Source: DASQPR01 sp963831705
GTDB taxonomy: Bacteria; Actinomycetota; Actinomycetes; Mycobacteriales; Micromonosporaceae
Assembly: GCA_963831705.1 (NCBI GenBank)
Contig: CAWHRE010000010.1
Span: 1,302,001-1,366,000, forward strand
DNA: 64,000 bases
Direction of reading: 5' to 3'
In this document: positions 36,742 through 45,101 of the stretch, one piece after another
Layout: the number at the start of each line of letters is the position of its first letter
How positions within the stretch are numbered: the stretch's first letter is position 1
Translations under genes and position numbers: made by a program
Notes under the pieces: generated by a model
The model's database searches: none
What the model was told of the DNA's origin: nothing
Seen by the model: only the letters and a program-made list of their open reading frames with translations

Positions 36742-37584
36742 TCACCGGGTCAGCGGCCGGGTCCCCAAGGCTTTGACCGAGCCGGTGATCGTGTTGGCGG
36801 CGGTGGCGTAACACGCGTACGACTGGTCGCTACCGATCCAGGTTGCCGACGTGGTCGGCCCGACATAGGAAGACTGCAGGTCAGAGCGATTGGTGGCACC
36901 GCCTGGAAGACCGAGGAAGCCGTTCAACAGACTCTGGCAACCGGCCGTGACCGCGGTCTGCAACTCCGGGCCGTTGAACGGCGCGCCAAGCGGCGTGACC
37001 GTGTAGAGGCCGACGTACTCGCTGGTGTGACCGACGGAACACGGGACGAACGAATCCTCACCGACCGTGCAGTCGATGCCGAGTCCTTGAGCGCCTTTGA
37101 GGGTCGTCGTCCGGCTCACGAGCAACTTCCCGGCCGGGTCGCTCACCTGAGCGACGGCGCACGCGTAGAAGCCGTCCTTCACGTCACCGACGAAGTCCGG
37201 CGCGATCGTGACCTGGTCGGCCCGCCACGCGCTCCCGAGGTACGCGCTCGCGCGACCGGAACAGCCGGAACGTGCTTCGCCCTGCATGAGGATCGAAGCG
37301 GCCTCCTGGTCCTGACCGGGCTTGGCGGCGCGATAGTCCTTGATCAGCGAGCGATCGACCTGGGCGGCGTAGAAGATTTCGGCGGTATGTGGCGTCGCGC
37401 AGTCGACCGGCTGTCCCGGCCAGGGCATCGGTGCGGATACCGACGTCACGTTCCAGCACGATCCGACGGCCGGAGAGGCGCTGCTGCTGGTCGGAATCGG
37501 GCCCTGGCGGTTCGCGAAGTAGAGCCCCAGGGCGATCCCGGCGAGCACCAGGGCGGCGATCGCCACCGGAAGGACGCGACGCAT
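36742..37584 (-). CDS. Septum-formation-family membrane-anchored protein
   Basis: 280 residues. One N-terminal helix (about 2-24, RRVLPVAIAALVLAGIALGLYFA) anchors an outer domain of the Septum_form family: VGSCWNVTSVSAPMPWPGQPVDCATPHTAEIFYAAQVD is the hallmark Cys...PVDC..PH..EIF pattern, repeated in part as IDCTVGEDSFVPCSVGHTSEYVGLYTV. Seven or so Cys are likely disulfide-bonded. Placed inside the cofactor operon between panD and nadB; no direct metabolic link is apparent. Confidence 0.82.
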   Translation of the reverse strand: MRRVLPVAIAALVLAGIALGLYFANRQGPIPTSSSASPAVGSCWNVTSVSAPMPWPGQPVDCATPHTAEIFYAAQVDRSLIKDYRAAKPGQDQEAASILMQGEARSGCSGRASAYLGSAWRADQVTIAPDFVGDVKDGFYACAVAQVSDPAGKLLVSRTTTLKGAQGLGIDCTVGEDSFVPCSVGHTSEYVGLYTVTPLGAPFNGPELQTAVTAGCQSLLNGFLGLPGGATNRSDLQSSYVGPTTSATWIGSDQSYACYATAANTITGSVKALGTRPLTR

Positions 37585-37632
37585 CCATACCTCCGCAACG
37601 GTGAGAATGAATGCGCAGCGTACAGCAGAACC

Positions 37633-38055
37633 CTACTCGCGGGTAACCCCGCTGCTCACCAGATTGCCGACCATGCCGTCGACCGCAATCGACGGATCAT
37701 CGCCGAGTTCGATCACCTGGTTGAGCGCGTTGACGTGCACGACCTTCGGCGCATATGTACGGGCATCGGCGTCCTCGAACAGCCCGTACGCGATCAGGAT
37801 GACGATGTCGCCGGGGTGCACGAGGTGCGCGGCTGCGCCGTTGATGCCGATCACGCCGGTGCCGCGGGCACCCGGAATCACGTACGTCTCCAGACGGGCG
37901 CCGTTCGTCACGTCCACGATCGCGACCTTCTCGCCGGCCAGGAGATCGGCCGCGTCAAGCAGATCCTGATCGACCGTCACCGAACCGACGTAGTGCAGGT
38001 CCGCCTGCGTAACAGTGGCGCGGTGGATCTTGGCGGTCATCATCGTGCGTTGCAT
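37633..38055 (-). CDS. panD: Aspartate 1-decarboxylase
   Basis: 140 residues. Makes beta-alanine using a pyruvoyl group formed by self-cleavage at Gly24-Ser25 in TQADLHYVGSVTVDQDLLDAADL. The N-terminus MQRTMMTAKIHRATVTQ matches the family well. GAARGTGVIGINGAAAHLVHPGDIVILIAYGL-like IPGARGTGVIGINGAAAH is the active-site strand. It starts 6 bases after panC ends. Confidence 0.97.
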   Translation of the reverse strand: MQRTMMTAKIHRATVTQADLHYVGSVTVDQDLLDAADLLAGEKVAIVDVTNGARLETYVIPGARGTGVIGINGAAAHLVHPGDIVILIAYGLFEDADARTYAPKVVHVNALNQVIELGDDPSIAVDGMVGNLVSSGVTRE

Positions 38056-38061
38056 GATCTT

Positions 38062-38892
38062 CTACAGCTCCAGCAGCTCTAGCGCGGTGTTGTCGATGAG
38101 TCGCGTGTCGCCGACTCGAGCCGCGATCAGCAGCCGGGCCGGCCCGGATTCGGGTGCGTCACCGAGATCGGGGGACGTGAGGGCCAGGTAGTCCAGGCTG
38201 GCCGTACCAACTCGTTCGAATGCCTTTGTGGCCGCGGCCAGCACGTCCTGATGCGCCGCCGCTGCGTCGACGCCCGCGTTGAGCGCGGCGGAGAGCGCGA
38301 GCGCCGCGTCACGCTGCGGACCGACCAGGTAGCGGTTGCGGCTGGAACGCGCCAAGCCGTCCGGTTCGCGGTCGGTCGGGACCGGCACGATCTCGGTCGG
38401 TACGTCGAGATCCGCGCACATCTGCGTGATCAACGCGAGCTGCTGGTAGTCCTTCTCCCCGAAGAACGCATAATCCGGGCGGATGAGCTGCAGGAACTTC
38501 ATCACAACGGTGAGTACGCCGTGGAAGAACCCCGGGCGGCTCGCGCCTTCGAGGATCTCGCCACGCGGCCCCGGATTCAGGCGGACCTGCGGCTCGCCAT
38601 GCGGATACATCACGTCGCGGGTGGGTGCGAAGATCACGTCGACGCCGAGGCGCTCGCAGCGGGCCGCATCCTCGTCGAACGTTCGCGGGTACCGGTCGAA
38701 GTCTTCGTTCGGGCCGAACTGGAGCGGATTCACGAAGATCGTGACGACCACCGCGTCCGCTTTTCGTTTGGCGGCCATGATGTTCGCGTCGTGCCCCTCG
38801 TGGAGCGCGCCCATGGTCATCACAACGCCGACCGTGCCGTCGAACTTCGCCCGTACGACGGCCAGCTCTTCTCGCGTATGCACAATAATCAT
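38062..38892 (-). CDS. panC: Pantothenate synthetase
   Basis: 276 residues. ATP-dependent condensation of pantoate and beta-alanine. TMGALHEGHDANIMAAKRKAD holds the ATP-site HxGH-like motif, FGEKDYQQLALI and TEIVPVPTDREPDGLARSSRNRYL the KMSKS-like and pantoate sites. Its start overlaps the stop of the DUF2520 gene by four bases. With panD and coaX downstream it forms the coenzyme A part of the block. Confidence 0.97.
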   Translation of the reverse strand: MIIVHTREELAVVRAKFDGTVGVVMTMGALHEGHDANIMAAKRKADAVVVTIFVNPLQFGPNEDFDRYPRTFDEDAARCERLGVDVIFAPTRDVMYPHGEPQVRLNPGPRGEILEGASRPGFFHGVLTVVMKFLQLIRPDYAFFGEKDYQQLALITQMCADLDVPTEIVPVPTDREPDGLARSSRNRYLVGPQRDAALALSAALNAGVDAAAAHQDVLAAATKAFERVGTASLDYLALTSPDLGDAPESGPARLLIAARVGDTRLIDNTALELLEL

Positions 38893-39833
38893 GCGAACGC
38901 TCCATCCGCGAGTACGCCAAGCAGCGACTCGGCGTCGGTCGGAGTGAGGCGGCCGGAGGCGATGGCCCGGTCGGCCGTACGGCGGGCCAGGGCTACATAT
39001 GCCGGTACCGAATCCGGCGCGACCTCGGCCAACGCGTCGAGATGCTTCGCGATCGTGCCGGCGTCGCCACGCGAGACCGGTCCGGTCAGCGCCGCGTCAC
39101 CCATGGCGAGCGTGTTGTCGAGAGCGGCGTGAAGGAGCGGCGACAGGACACGTTCGGGATGCACGACACCCGCGTCGCGCAGCCGGTCCATCGCCTCGTT
39201 GACCAGCGTGACCATGTGATTCGAGCCGTGCGCAAGCGCCAGGTGGTAAAGCGCGCGACGGTCGTCGGGGATCCACTCCGGAGCGCCGTTCATCGCGGCG
39301 ACCAGCTGGGTGGCGAGCGGCTTGAGCTCGTCCGGCGCGGTCACGCCGAACGAGATGCCGTCGGTGAGCCGTTCGACATCCGCGGCCGAGCCGGTGAACG
39401 TCATCGCCGGGTGCAGAGCGAGCGGCAATGCGCCCAGGGCGGTGGCGGGCTGGAGAATGCCGGTACCGTGCGAGCCCGACGTATGCGCGACGATCAGGCC
39501 GGGGCGGAACGCGCCGACCTCGGCGAGATGAGCGACCAGTGGTCCGAGCGCGTCGTCGGGGACCGCGAGAATAACCAGGTCCGCATCCCGTACGACGTCT
39601 TCGGCCGGCTTGACGGTCGTGTCCGGGAATGCACTGTGGATCCGGGCGACGGATGCGTCGGAACGTCCGCTGGCGCCGGTTACCGGATGCCCGGCCCGCG
39701 CGAGTGCAGCGCCGATAGCGGTGCCGACGCGGCCCGCGCCGACGATGCCGACGGTAAGCGAGGAGACCGACTTGCGGGTCGTGCGCATTGGCGCAGCGGT
39801 GGCAAGCGGCACAGAAGTAGAGCTCACAGCCAT
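38889..39833 (-). CDS. Rossmann-fold DUF2520 oxidoreductase-like protein
   Basis: About 314 residues from ATG 39831-39833 with AGAGGA upstream; later starts (MRTTRK) are possible. The N-terminal NAD(P)-binding site is SLTVGIVGAGRVGTAIGAALARAGHPVTGASGRSD; the C-terminal DUF2520 helical domain includes YHLALAHGSNHMVTLVNEAMDRLRDAGV and SRGDAGTIAKHLDAL. It precedes panC here as in M. tuberculosis (Rv3603c). Members resemble ketopantoate or pyrroline-5-carboxylate reductases; a ketopantoate-reductase-like role is a common guess but unproven. Confidence 0.88.
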   Translation of the reverse strand: MAVSSTSVPLATAAPMRTTRKSVSSLTVGIVGAGRVGTAIGAALARAGHPVTGASGRSDASVARIHSAFPDTTVKPAEDVVRDADLVILAVPDDALGPLVAHLAEVGAFRPGLIVAHTSGSHGTGILQPATALGALPLALHPAMTFTGSAADVERLTDGISFGVTAPDELKPLATQLVAAMNGAPEWIPDDRRALYHLALAHGSNHMVTLVNEAMDRLRDAGVVHPERVLSPLLHAALDNTLAMGDAALTGPVSRGDAGTIAKHLDALAEVAPDSVPAYVALARRTADRAIASGRLTPTDAESLLGVLADGAFA

Positions 39834-39963
39834 GATCCAGTCCTCTTCGTCGGGGTACCGGTCGGCGTTAAGTATTGCAACTCCGTTACTACCCGCAGAA
39901 GCACTTGTGAACACTTTCACTCACCGTGTCCCCGACCATTCCCACCGCGCCGACCGCAACCAA

Positions 39964-40040
39964 GATCACCGCAACATCACCGATGTTGCGTTGTTGGAGA
40001 TCCGATAAGGGCACAACATCCGTGAAGTTGCGATGATCAT
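39964..40040 (+). repeat. Dispersed ~80-bp palindromic repeat, copy A
   Basis: Starts and ends with GATC. The right arm CAACATCCGTGAAGTTGCG is intact; the left arm GCAACATCACCGATGTTG is diverged. The centre carries TTGGAGATCCGATAAGG, shared by all three copies. Same orientation as copy C, opposite to copy B. Confidence 0.8.
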
Positions 40041-40050
40041 GGCGCGCAGG

Positions 40051-40395
40051 CTACGGACGCCAACCACGTGAATACAGCGCACCGTTCGACAGGAGAATCG
40101 GGTGCTGAAGCACCGGCCGAGGAAGGCCCGATATCACGAAGCGCACTCGCAACAGAGACTCGGGACGCGACTGTGCGCCGCCGTCTGCAAGGTCGAACGC
40201 AGCCCTGGCTTTCCGATTGCCGCGCATCCCGTCATAACGCATCGCGATCTCGTCGAGCGTGTCGGCTGTCACCAGCCGCTTCCCGAGCAGGTACGCCGCC
40301 GATGAACCAGCCACGACAAGGCCGGGCGGAAGCCCGAGAATCGCGGCCCGGATACTGATCTCGTGGTTGAGTTCAATGCGGGAATTGATAGACAT
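40051..40395 (-). pseudogene. Degraded AbiEi / DUF559-type gene
   Basis: A 114-residue frame whose pieces look like a larger protein with parts missing. RAAILGLPPGLVVAGSSAAYLLGKRL resembles the N-terminal region and TADTLDEIAMRYDGMRGNRKARAAFDLADGGAQSRPESLLRVRFVISGLPRPVLQHPILL the link to the nuclease-like C-terminal domain of actinobacterial AbiEi-type (DUF559) proteins. The intervening ~100 residues and the whole C-terminal nuclease domain are absent. It lies between inverted repeat copies A and B. The family call is from memory of such sequences. Confidence 0.55.
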
Positions 40396-40463
40396 GAAGA
40401 AGATCGTGGCCCGGAGCCATCAATGATCGCCAATCATTCGATCCTCCCTGTGGATAACTCCGC

Positions 40464-40544
40464 CATGATCGGCGCAACTTCACGGAAGTTGTCCTCTTAT
40501 CGGATCTCCAACCCAACAACATCCGTGAAGTTGCGCTGATCATG
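40464..40544 (-). repeat. Dispersed ~80-bp palindromic repeat, copy B
   Basis: Inverted relative to A. On the reverse strand it reads GATC..GCGCAACTTCACGGATGTTG, then TTGGAGATCCGATAAG, then CAACTTCCGTGAAGTTGCG and GATCATG. Its right end contains the ATG of the MidA-family gene. Confidence 0.85.
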
Positions 40545-41507
40545 GGGGTGACGTGGCGGGCCACGATGAGCGCGGCGCTGTATGGGGTCGGGGGGTTTTT
40601 TCGGTCGGAGGAGCCCGGGGATCATTTCCGGACCAGCGCGCATACCGGGGCACTGTTCGCCGGGGCCATCCTCAGCGTTCTCACCAGCGTCGATGATGCG
40701 CTTGGCCAACCGTCGCGGCTGGATCTTGTGGACGTTGGCGCGGGGCGGGGCGAACTGCTGACCGCGATGCTCGCCGCCGCACCTCAAGCACTCCGCGACC
40801 GGCTACACGTGACGGCGGTCGAGATGGCGCCACGCCCCACCGCCCTCGATCCGGCGATCACGTGGGCCGGCGAGATCCCCGACCACATCACCGGGCTGAT
40901 CGTGGCGACCGAGTGGCTGGACAACATACCGCTGGATGTGGTCGAGATGACCGAGGACGGCTGGCGAATCGTCCTGGTGAACGAAGATGGGACCGAAGCG
41001 CTTGGCCCGTCGCCGGACGACGGTTGGTTGCGGAGCTGGTGGCCTGCCGGGATCCGCGCGGAGATCGGCGACACTCGCGACGCGGCCTGGGCCGATGCCG
41101 TCGCGCACGTCGATCGAGGCGTAGCGCTCGCGATCGACTACGGGCACACCCGGGCGGACCGGCCGGCGCTCGGCACGCTGGCCGGTTTCCGGGACGGATA
41201 CACGGTGCCGCCCGTACCGGATGGATCTTGTGATCTGACCGCACATGTGGCGGTTGACGCGGTGGCGGCCGCCGGGTCTGCGGTGGCCAAGATCGAAGCG
41301 CAAGTGGTACGCCAAGCCGACGCCCTCCGTGCCCTGGGTGTGAGCGGACGCCGGCCGGACCTGGAGCTGGCGCGGCGCGACCCGATCGCCTATATGCGGG
41401 CGCTGGCATCGGCATCGACGGCGGCGGAGCTGACCGACGCCTCCGGACTGGGACAGCACTACTGGATCTATCAGCCGGTAGGCGTGTCTTTAGGATTGTC
41501 GACGTGA
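40542..41507 (+). CDS. MidA/NDUFAF7-family SAM-dependent methyltransferase
   Basis: 321 residues. N-terminal GFFRSEEPGDHFRTSAHTGALFAGAI and motif I LDLVDVGAGRGELLTAMLAAAP are the DUF185/MidA signatures, with IVATEWLDNIPLDVVE as motif II region and ALAIDYGHTRADRPALGTLAGFRDG downstream. The mitochondrial relative NDUFAF7 dimethylates an Arg of the complex I subunit NDUFS2, the NuoD homologue. Here the next gene is nuoD, overlapping by four bases (GTGA), which strongly suggests the same enzyme-substrate pair. The ATG at 40542 lies in repeat copy B and has no clear ribosome site; ATG 40566 (MSAALYGVGG) is an alternative. Confidence 0.9.
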   Translation: MGVTWRATMSAALYGVGGFFRSEEPGDHFRTSAHTGALFAGAILSVLTSVDDALGQPSRLDLVDVGAGRGELLTAMLAAAPQALRDRLHVTAVEMAPRPTALDPAITWAGEIPDHITGLIVATEWLDNIPLDVVEMTEDGWRIVLVNEDGTEALGPSPDDGWLRSWWPAGIRAEIGDTRDAAWADAVAHVDRGVALAIDYGHTRADRPALGTLAGFRDGYTVPPVPDGSCDLTAHVAVDAVAAAGSAVAKIEAQVVRQADALRALGVSGRRPDLELARRDPIAYMRALASASTAAELTDASGLGQHYWIYQPVGVSLGLST

Positions 41508-42646
41508 CGGGACTTCGGGAAGTGACGGTCGGGACCGGGACCGGCCTCGATACGGCGGACATGGTCCTCAATATCGGGCCGCAGCACCCGTCGACGCACG
41601 GCGTCCTGCGACTCAAACTCGTGCTCGACGGCGAGCGGGTGATCTCGGCCGAGCCGATCGTCGGATACATGCACCGGGGCGCAGAGAAGCTGTTCGAGGT
41701 GCGCGACTACCGGCAGATCATCGTGCTGGCAAACCGGCACGACTGGCTGTCCGCGTTCTCGAACGAGCTGGGCGTCGCCCTCGCGGTCGAGCGGCTGATG
41801 GGCATGGAGGTGCCGGAGCGCGCGACCTGGTTGCGCACCGCGCTGGCCGAACTCAACCGAGTGTTGAACCACCTCATGTTCCTTGGGTCGTACCCGCTGG
41901 AGATCGGCGCGATTACGCCGGTCTTCTACTCGTTCCGCGAGCGCGAGACGCTGCAGGCCGTGATGGAAGAGGCGTCCGGCGGGCGCATGCACTACATGTT
42001 CAATCGGGTCGGCGGCCTGAAGGAAGAGGTACCGGCCGGTTGGACCCGTCGTGCCCGGGCCGCGATCGGGGAAGTACGCCGGCGCATGCCCGATCTCGAC
42101 AACCTGATCCGGCGCAACGAGATCTTCATGGCCCGTACCGTCGGCGTCGGCATCCTGCCCGCCGCCACCGCGGCCGCGTACGGTGCCTCCGGCCCGGTCG
42201 CGCGCGCCTCCGGACTCGACTTCGATCTCCGGCGAGATGAGCCCTACCTCGCGTACGGCCAGCTCAACGTGCCCGTCGTCACCCGTACGGCCGGCGACTG
42301 CCATTCTCGCTTCGAGGTCATGCTTGATCAGGTCTACGTCTCGCTCGATCTGGCCGAAGAGTGCCTGAACCGGGTGGATCAGATCACCGGGCCGGTCAAT
42401 GTACGGCTGCCGAAAGTCGTCAAGGCGCCGGAGGGTCACACGTACGCGTGGACCGAGAATCCGCTCGGCATCAACGGCTACTACCTGGTCTCGCGGGGCG
42501 AGAAGACGCCGTGGCGGATGAAGTTGCGTACGGCGTCGTTCGCGAACGTACAGGCGCTGTCGACGCTGCTGCCCGGCACGCTCGTACCGGATCTGATTGC
42601 GATCCTCGGCTCGATGTTCTTCGTCGTCGGAGACATCGACAAATAG
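41504..42646 (+). CDS. nuoD: NADH-quinone oxidoreductase subunit D (orphan copy)
   Basis: 380 residues from GTG 41504. Forms part of the quinone site and the Q-module of complex I. Motifs are LNIGPQHPSTHGVLRL, VGYMHRGAEKLFE, NRHDWLSAFSNELGVALAVERL, LNHLMFLG and the C-terminal LRTASFANVQALSTLLPGTLVPDLIAILGSMFFVVGDIDK. Arg58 in MHRGAEK is the counterpart of NDUFS2 Arg85. No other nuo gene is in the window, so this is an isolated copy coupled to the MidA-family gene. Confidence 0.94.
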   Translation: MTGLREVTVGTGTGLDTADMVLNIGPQHPSTHGVLRLKLVLDGERVISAEPIVGYMHRGAEKLFEVRDYRQIIVLANRHDWLSAFSNELGVALAVERLMGMEVPERATWLRTALAELNRVLNHLMFLGSYPLEIGAITPVFYSFRERETLQAVMEEASGGRMHYMFNRVGGLKEEVPAGWTRRARAAIGEVRRRMPDLDNLIRRNEIFMARTVGVGILPAATAAAYGASGPVARASGLDFDLRRDEPYLAYGQLNVPVVTRTAGDCHSRFEVMLDQVYVSLDLAEECLNRVDQITGPVNVRLPKVVKAPEGHTYAWTENPLGINGYYLVSRGEKTPWRMKLRTASFANVQALSTLLPGTLVPDLIAILGSMFFVVGDIDK

Positions 42647-42659
42647 CGGCCAGACTGGG

Positions 42660-44963
42660 TTAACGCCAGCGGTCGTCGTTCGGGTCGATGTCGACCGGGC
42701 GACGCACCGCAGACCGGCCGCCGCTCGGCTCGCGTTCCCATCGGTTGTCCTCGTCCGGCGGATAATCGCGGACCTGTGCACGCGGGTCGGGTGTCCGCGA
42801 TTCCGGCCGACGCGGCGCGGACCACGACGGATCGCCCCGCCGGTGGTCGGCCTCGCGAGGGTCAACGCCCCGCGTATCGACGCCGCGTGGATCCACGCTG
42901 CGGGCATCGGTGCTGCGCGGATCGCTACCGCGCGTGTCGCGGCGCGCGTCAAGGGCACGTGAATCGCTTCGGCGCGGGTCTGCGCCCCTCGGCTCGACCC
43001 GGCGCGGATCAACCATGCGGGGATCCCCAGTGCGGGCGTCAAGGCCGCCGCGGTAATCGGCACCATGAGGTTCGACGCTGCGGGGATCCATACCCCGGGA
43101 ATCGAGGCCTCTTGGGTCAGCGCCTCTTGGGTCGGCACCCCTCGGGTCAACGCCTCGCGTGTCGGCGCCTCTCGGATCGACGTTGCGAGGTTCTGCGGCA
43201 CGACCTCCGGTAACGCGTTCGGCGGCCCGGTAATCAGCCCCGCGCGAATCGACCCGATCCGCCCGTCCGGCTCGTTCCGAGCGCTCCGATCGGTCGACCC
43301 TCTCCGCGTGCCCGGAACGCTCGGCGCCCCGGCTCGCCGCACCAGATTCGGACCGGTCTCGATCCCCCCGCTGCGACGCGTGCACCGGTTCACCCCAACG
43401 GTCGGATTCCCGATCCGATCGGCGATCGCCATCTCGCACGCTGTCGGAGGTCCATCGATCGGCGTCCCGCGACGCCTGGGCCGCGCGACCGATCGGCTCC
43501 GCCGACCGAGTCGGCCGGATCACCTCGCCGGAAATCTCCGAGCCACGACGGCGCGGCTCACGGTCATCTTCGGCACGGTCGTCGCGCCCTCGCATCCAGC
43601 CAGCCGCCGACTCGGGACCGGACGACGGCAGCGCAAGGCGGGATCGGTCCGAGCCGGCGCGCGCCGTCGGCCACTGATCCTCGTCCGCACGATGTCCCGA
43701 CGACTCCGCCTCGGCGGCCTCCCGACGACGGCGCTCGCTGCGGGTTTCGCCGGTGTTCTCCGACCCGGTACGGAAGCCGCCGCTGGGACTTTCCGAATAA
43801 CGGCCGCCCTCATAGTGGCCGTCATCGTATCGACTCGCGTCATACCGGCTGTCGTCATGAACGCGGGGGGTCTCGGGGCTCGGGTTCTCGCGGCGGACCG
43901 TCGACCAACGATCCACAATGCGCATCTGCGTGCCGGTCTCGTCGGCCCGGATCGCGGTCCGGCGTTCGCCCATCCGGAGTTCACGGCCACGTTCATCGGT
44001 CCGGACCTCGGCCCATCGGTCGCCGGAGCGCATCGCAGCCCAACGCTCGTCGTCGGCCGGATCGTCGTCTCGTCCACCGTCACGGCTGGTCGCACGGGAG
44101 TTGCGCCACGCCGCGATCTCCGACGAGTCGTCATAGAGATCTGCGGCGGGAGTCTGATAGTCGTGCACGCGCGGATCGGTCCACGATTCCTCGCGAGACG
44201 GCTGGCGTGCCGTCGGAATCGACCGCCGGGACGAGGCCGCGTCGCGGTCGTCGTACGGGTGCTCGTCGGGGTCGGCATGGCTGCGCCGCTCGTCTCGTTC
44301 CGGGTACGGCGACCAGGCCGGCACGGCACCGCCACGAGAACGATCGTCGGAACGTCCGCGTGGCTCGCGATCCCAATCGCCACGGTCGTCCCGGTCCGAC
44401 CGCTCGGGCCGCCATGTCGAAGGTCGCTGCACGAGGCGCTCCGCCCTTTCGGTTTCCGCCGGATCGACGTACGTCTGATGAGTGGTCACGTGGACAGTCT
44501 CTGTGTGATGCACTACCCCGGTAGGTGCGCCCGCAATCGCGCGTCGCGTCGGCGCGGCCGCCACGCCCGGGCGAAGTGGGACGCTCTCACCCAGTGCCCG
44601 GTTGTCCACGTCGCGCCGCATCGACTCAACGTTCTGATGCAGGTGCGCGACTTTCTCGGCGATCGCGCGGTGCGTCGCGCGGGCGGCCGTCGTGATGTCC
44701 GCGCGAACGTCGTCACGCAGCATGTCGATCTCGTCGAGTAACACCTCTTCGAGGTGGACCTTCGCGCTCGCGTCGCCGTTCATCGTGATCCAAAGGATCA
44801 TCAACACGACCGCGATCACCGCCATGAAAGCGGCAATCCGCAGTGCGGTCTCTCCGCTGAACAACGCCAACGTCAACGCGGCGAGAACAGCGAGACCGAT
44901 CGCGGCCCATCGCGAATAGCCGAGGAGCCGTGCCCGGGTGTCGAGTTTTTCGGGCGCGGACAT
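42660..44963 (-). CDS. Two-helix membrane protein with very long Arg/Asp-rich disordered tail
   Basis: 767 residues. Membrane helices at about 19-35 and 41-61 are followed by a possible coiled coil (HLEEVLLDEIDMLRDDVRADITTAARATHRAIAEKVAHLHQNVESMRRDVDNRALGE). The remaining ~630 residues are dominated by Arg, Asp, Gly, Ser and Pro (RSDRDDRGDWDREPRG). About 590-705 is a pentapeptide-like array D-P-R-G-(A/V/L/M). Such tails are intrinsically disordered and may phase-separate or bind nucleic acid or acidic partners. Family not recognised. Convergent with nuoD, 13 bases apart. Confidence 0.72.
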   Translation of the reverse strand: MSAPEKLDTRARLLGYSRWAAIGLAVLAALTLALFSGETALRIAAFMAVIAVVLMILWITMNGDASAKVHLEEVLLDEIDMLRDDVRADITTAARATHRAIAEKVAHLHQNVESMRRDVDNRALGESVPLRPGVAAAPTRRAIAGAPTGVVHHTETVHVTTHQTYVDPAETERAERLVQRPSTWRPERSDRDDRGDWDREPRGRSDDRSRGGAVPAWSPYPERDERRSHADPDEHPYDDRDAASSRRSIPTARQPSREESWTDPRVHDYQTPAADLYDDSSEIAAWRNSRATSRDGGRDDDPADDERWAAMRSGDRWAEVRTDERGRELRMGERRTAIRADETGTQMRIVDRWSTVRRENPSPETPRVHDDSRYDASRYDDGHYEGGRYSESPSGGFRTGSENTGETRSERRRREAAEAESSGHRADEDQWPTARAGSDRSRLALPSSGPESAAGWMRGRDDRAEDDREPRRRGSEISGEVIRPTRSAEPIGRAAQASRDADRWTSDSVRDGDRRSDRESDRWGEPVHASQRGDRDRSESGAASRGAERSGHAERVDRSERSERAGRADRVDSRGADYRAAERVTGGRAAEPRNVDPRGADTRGVDPRGADPRGADPRGLDSRGMDPRSVEPHGADYRGGLDARTGDPRMVDPRRVEPRGADPRRSDSRALDARRDTRGSDPRSTDARSVDPRGVDTRGVDPREADHRRGDPSWSAPRRPESRTPDPRAQVRDYPPDEDNRWEREPSGGRSAVRRPVDIDPNDDRWR
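42850..43200 (-). repeat. 15-base coding repeats for the D-P-R-G-X array
   Basis: Within the Arg/Asp-rich gene, about twenty imperfect 15-base units encode (V/A/L/M)-D-(P/T/S)-R-(G/S). Copies differ at synonymous and hydrophobic positions while D and R are kept, as if charge spacing is selected. Confidence 0.75.
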
Positions 44964-45038
44964 GGTTGTAGAGATTACTGGCTGTTTTGACCGATCGGAA
45001 TGGCTGGGGGAAGTTCAGACGGGTGACGGGTGATAAAT

Positions 45039-45078
45039 CCGCCGCCCTTCTCCGGACATAACCGGAAAAGGGCGGCGG
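45039..45078 (-). terminator. Terminator of the glycine-betaine-type binding protein gene
   Basis: CCGCCGCCCTTCTCCGG (45039-45055) pairs with 45062-45078 at 16 of 17 positions around a 6-base loop; on the reverse strand it is followed by GGATTTATC. Strong hairpin 23 bases past the stop. Confidence 0.85.
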
Positions 45079-45101
45079 CCAACCTTAATTAATACTGAGT
45101 T

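Noticed and set aside
43065..44741. 558-residue forward frame opposite the Arg/Asp-rich gene
   Set aside because: It lacks domains and is explained by the biased codons of the reverse-strand gene, which has membrane helices and a sensible N-terminus.
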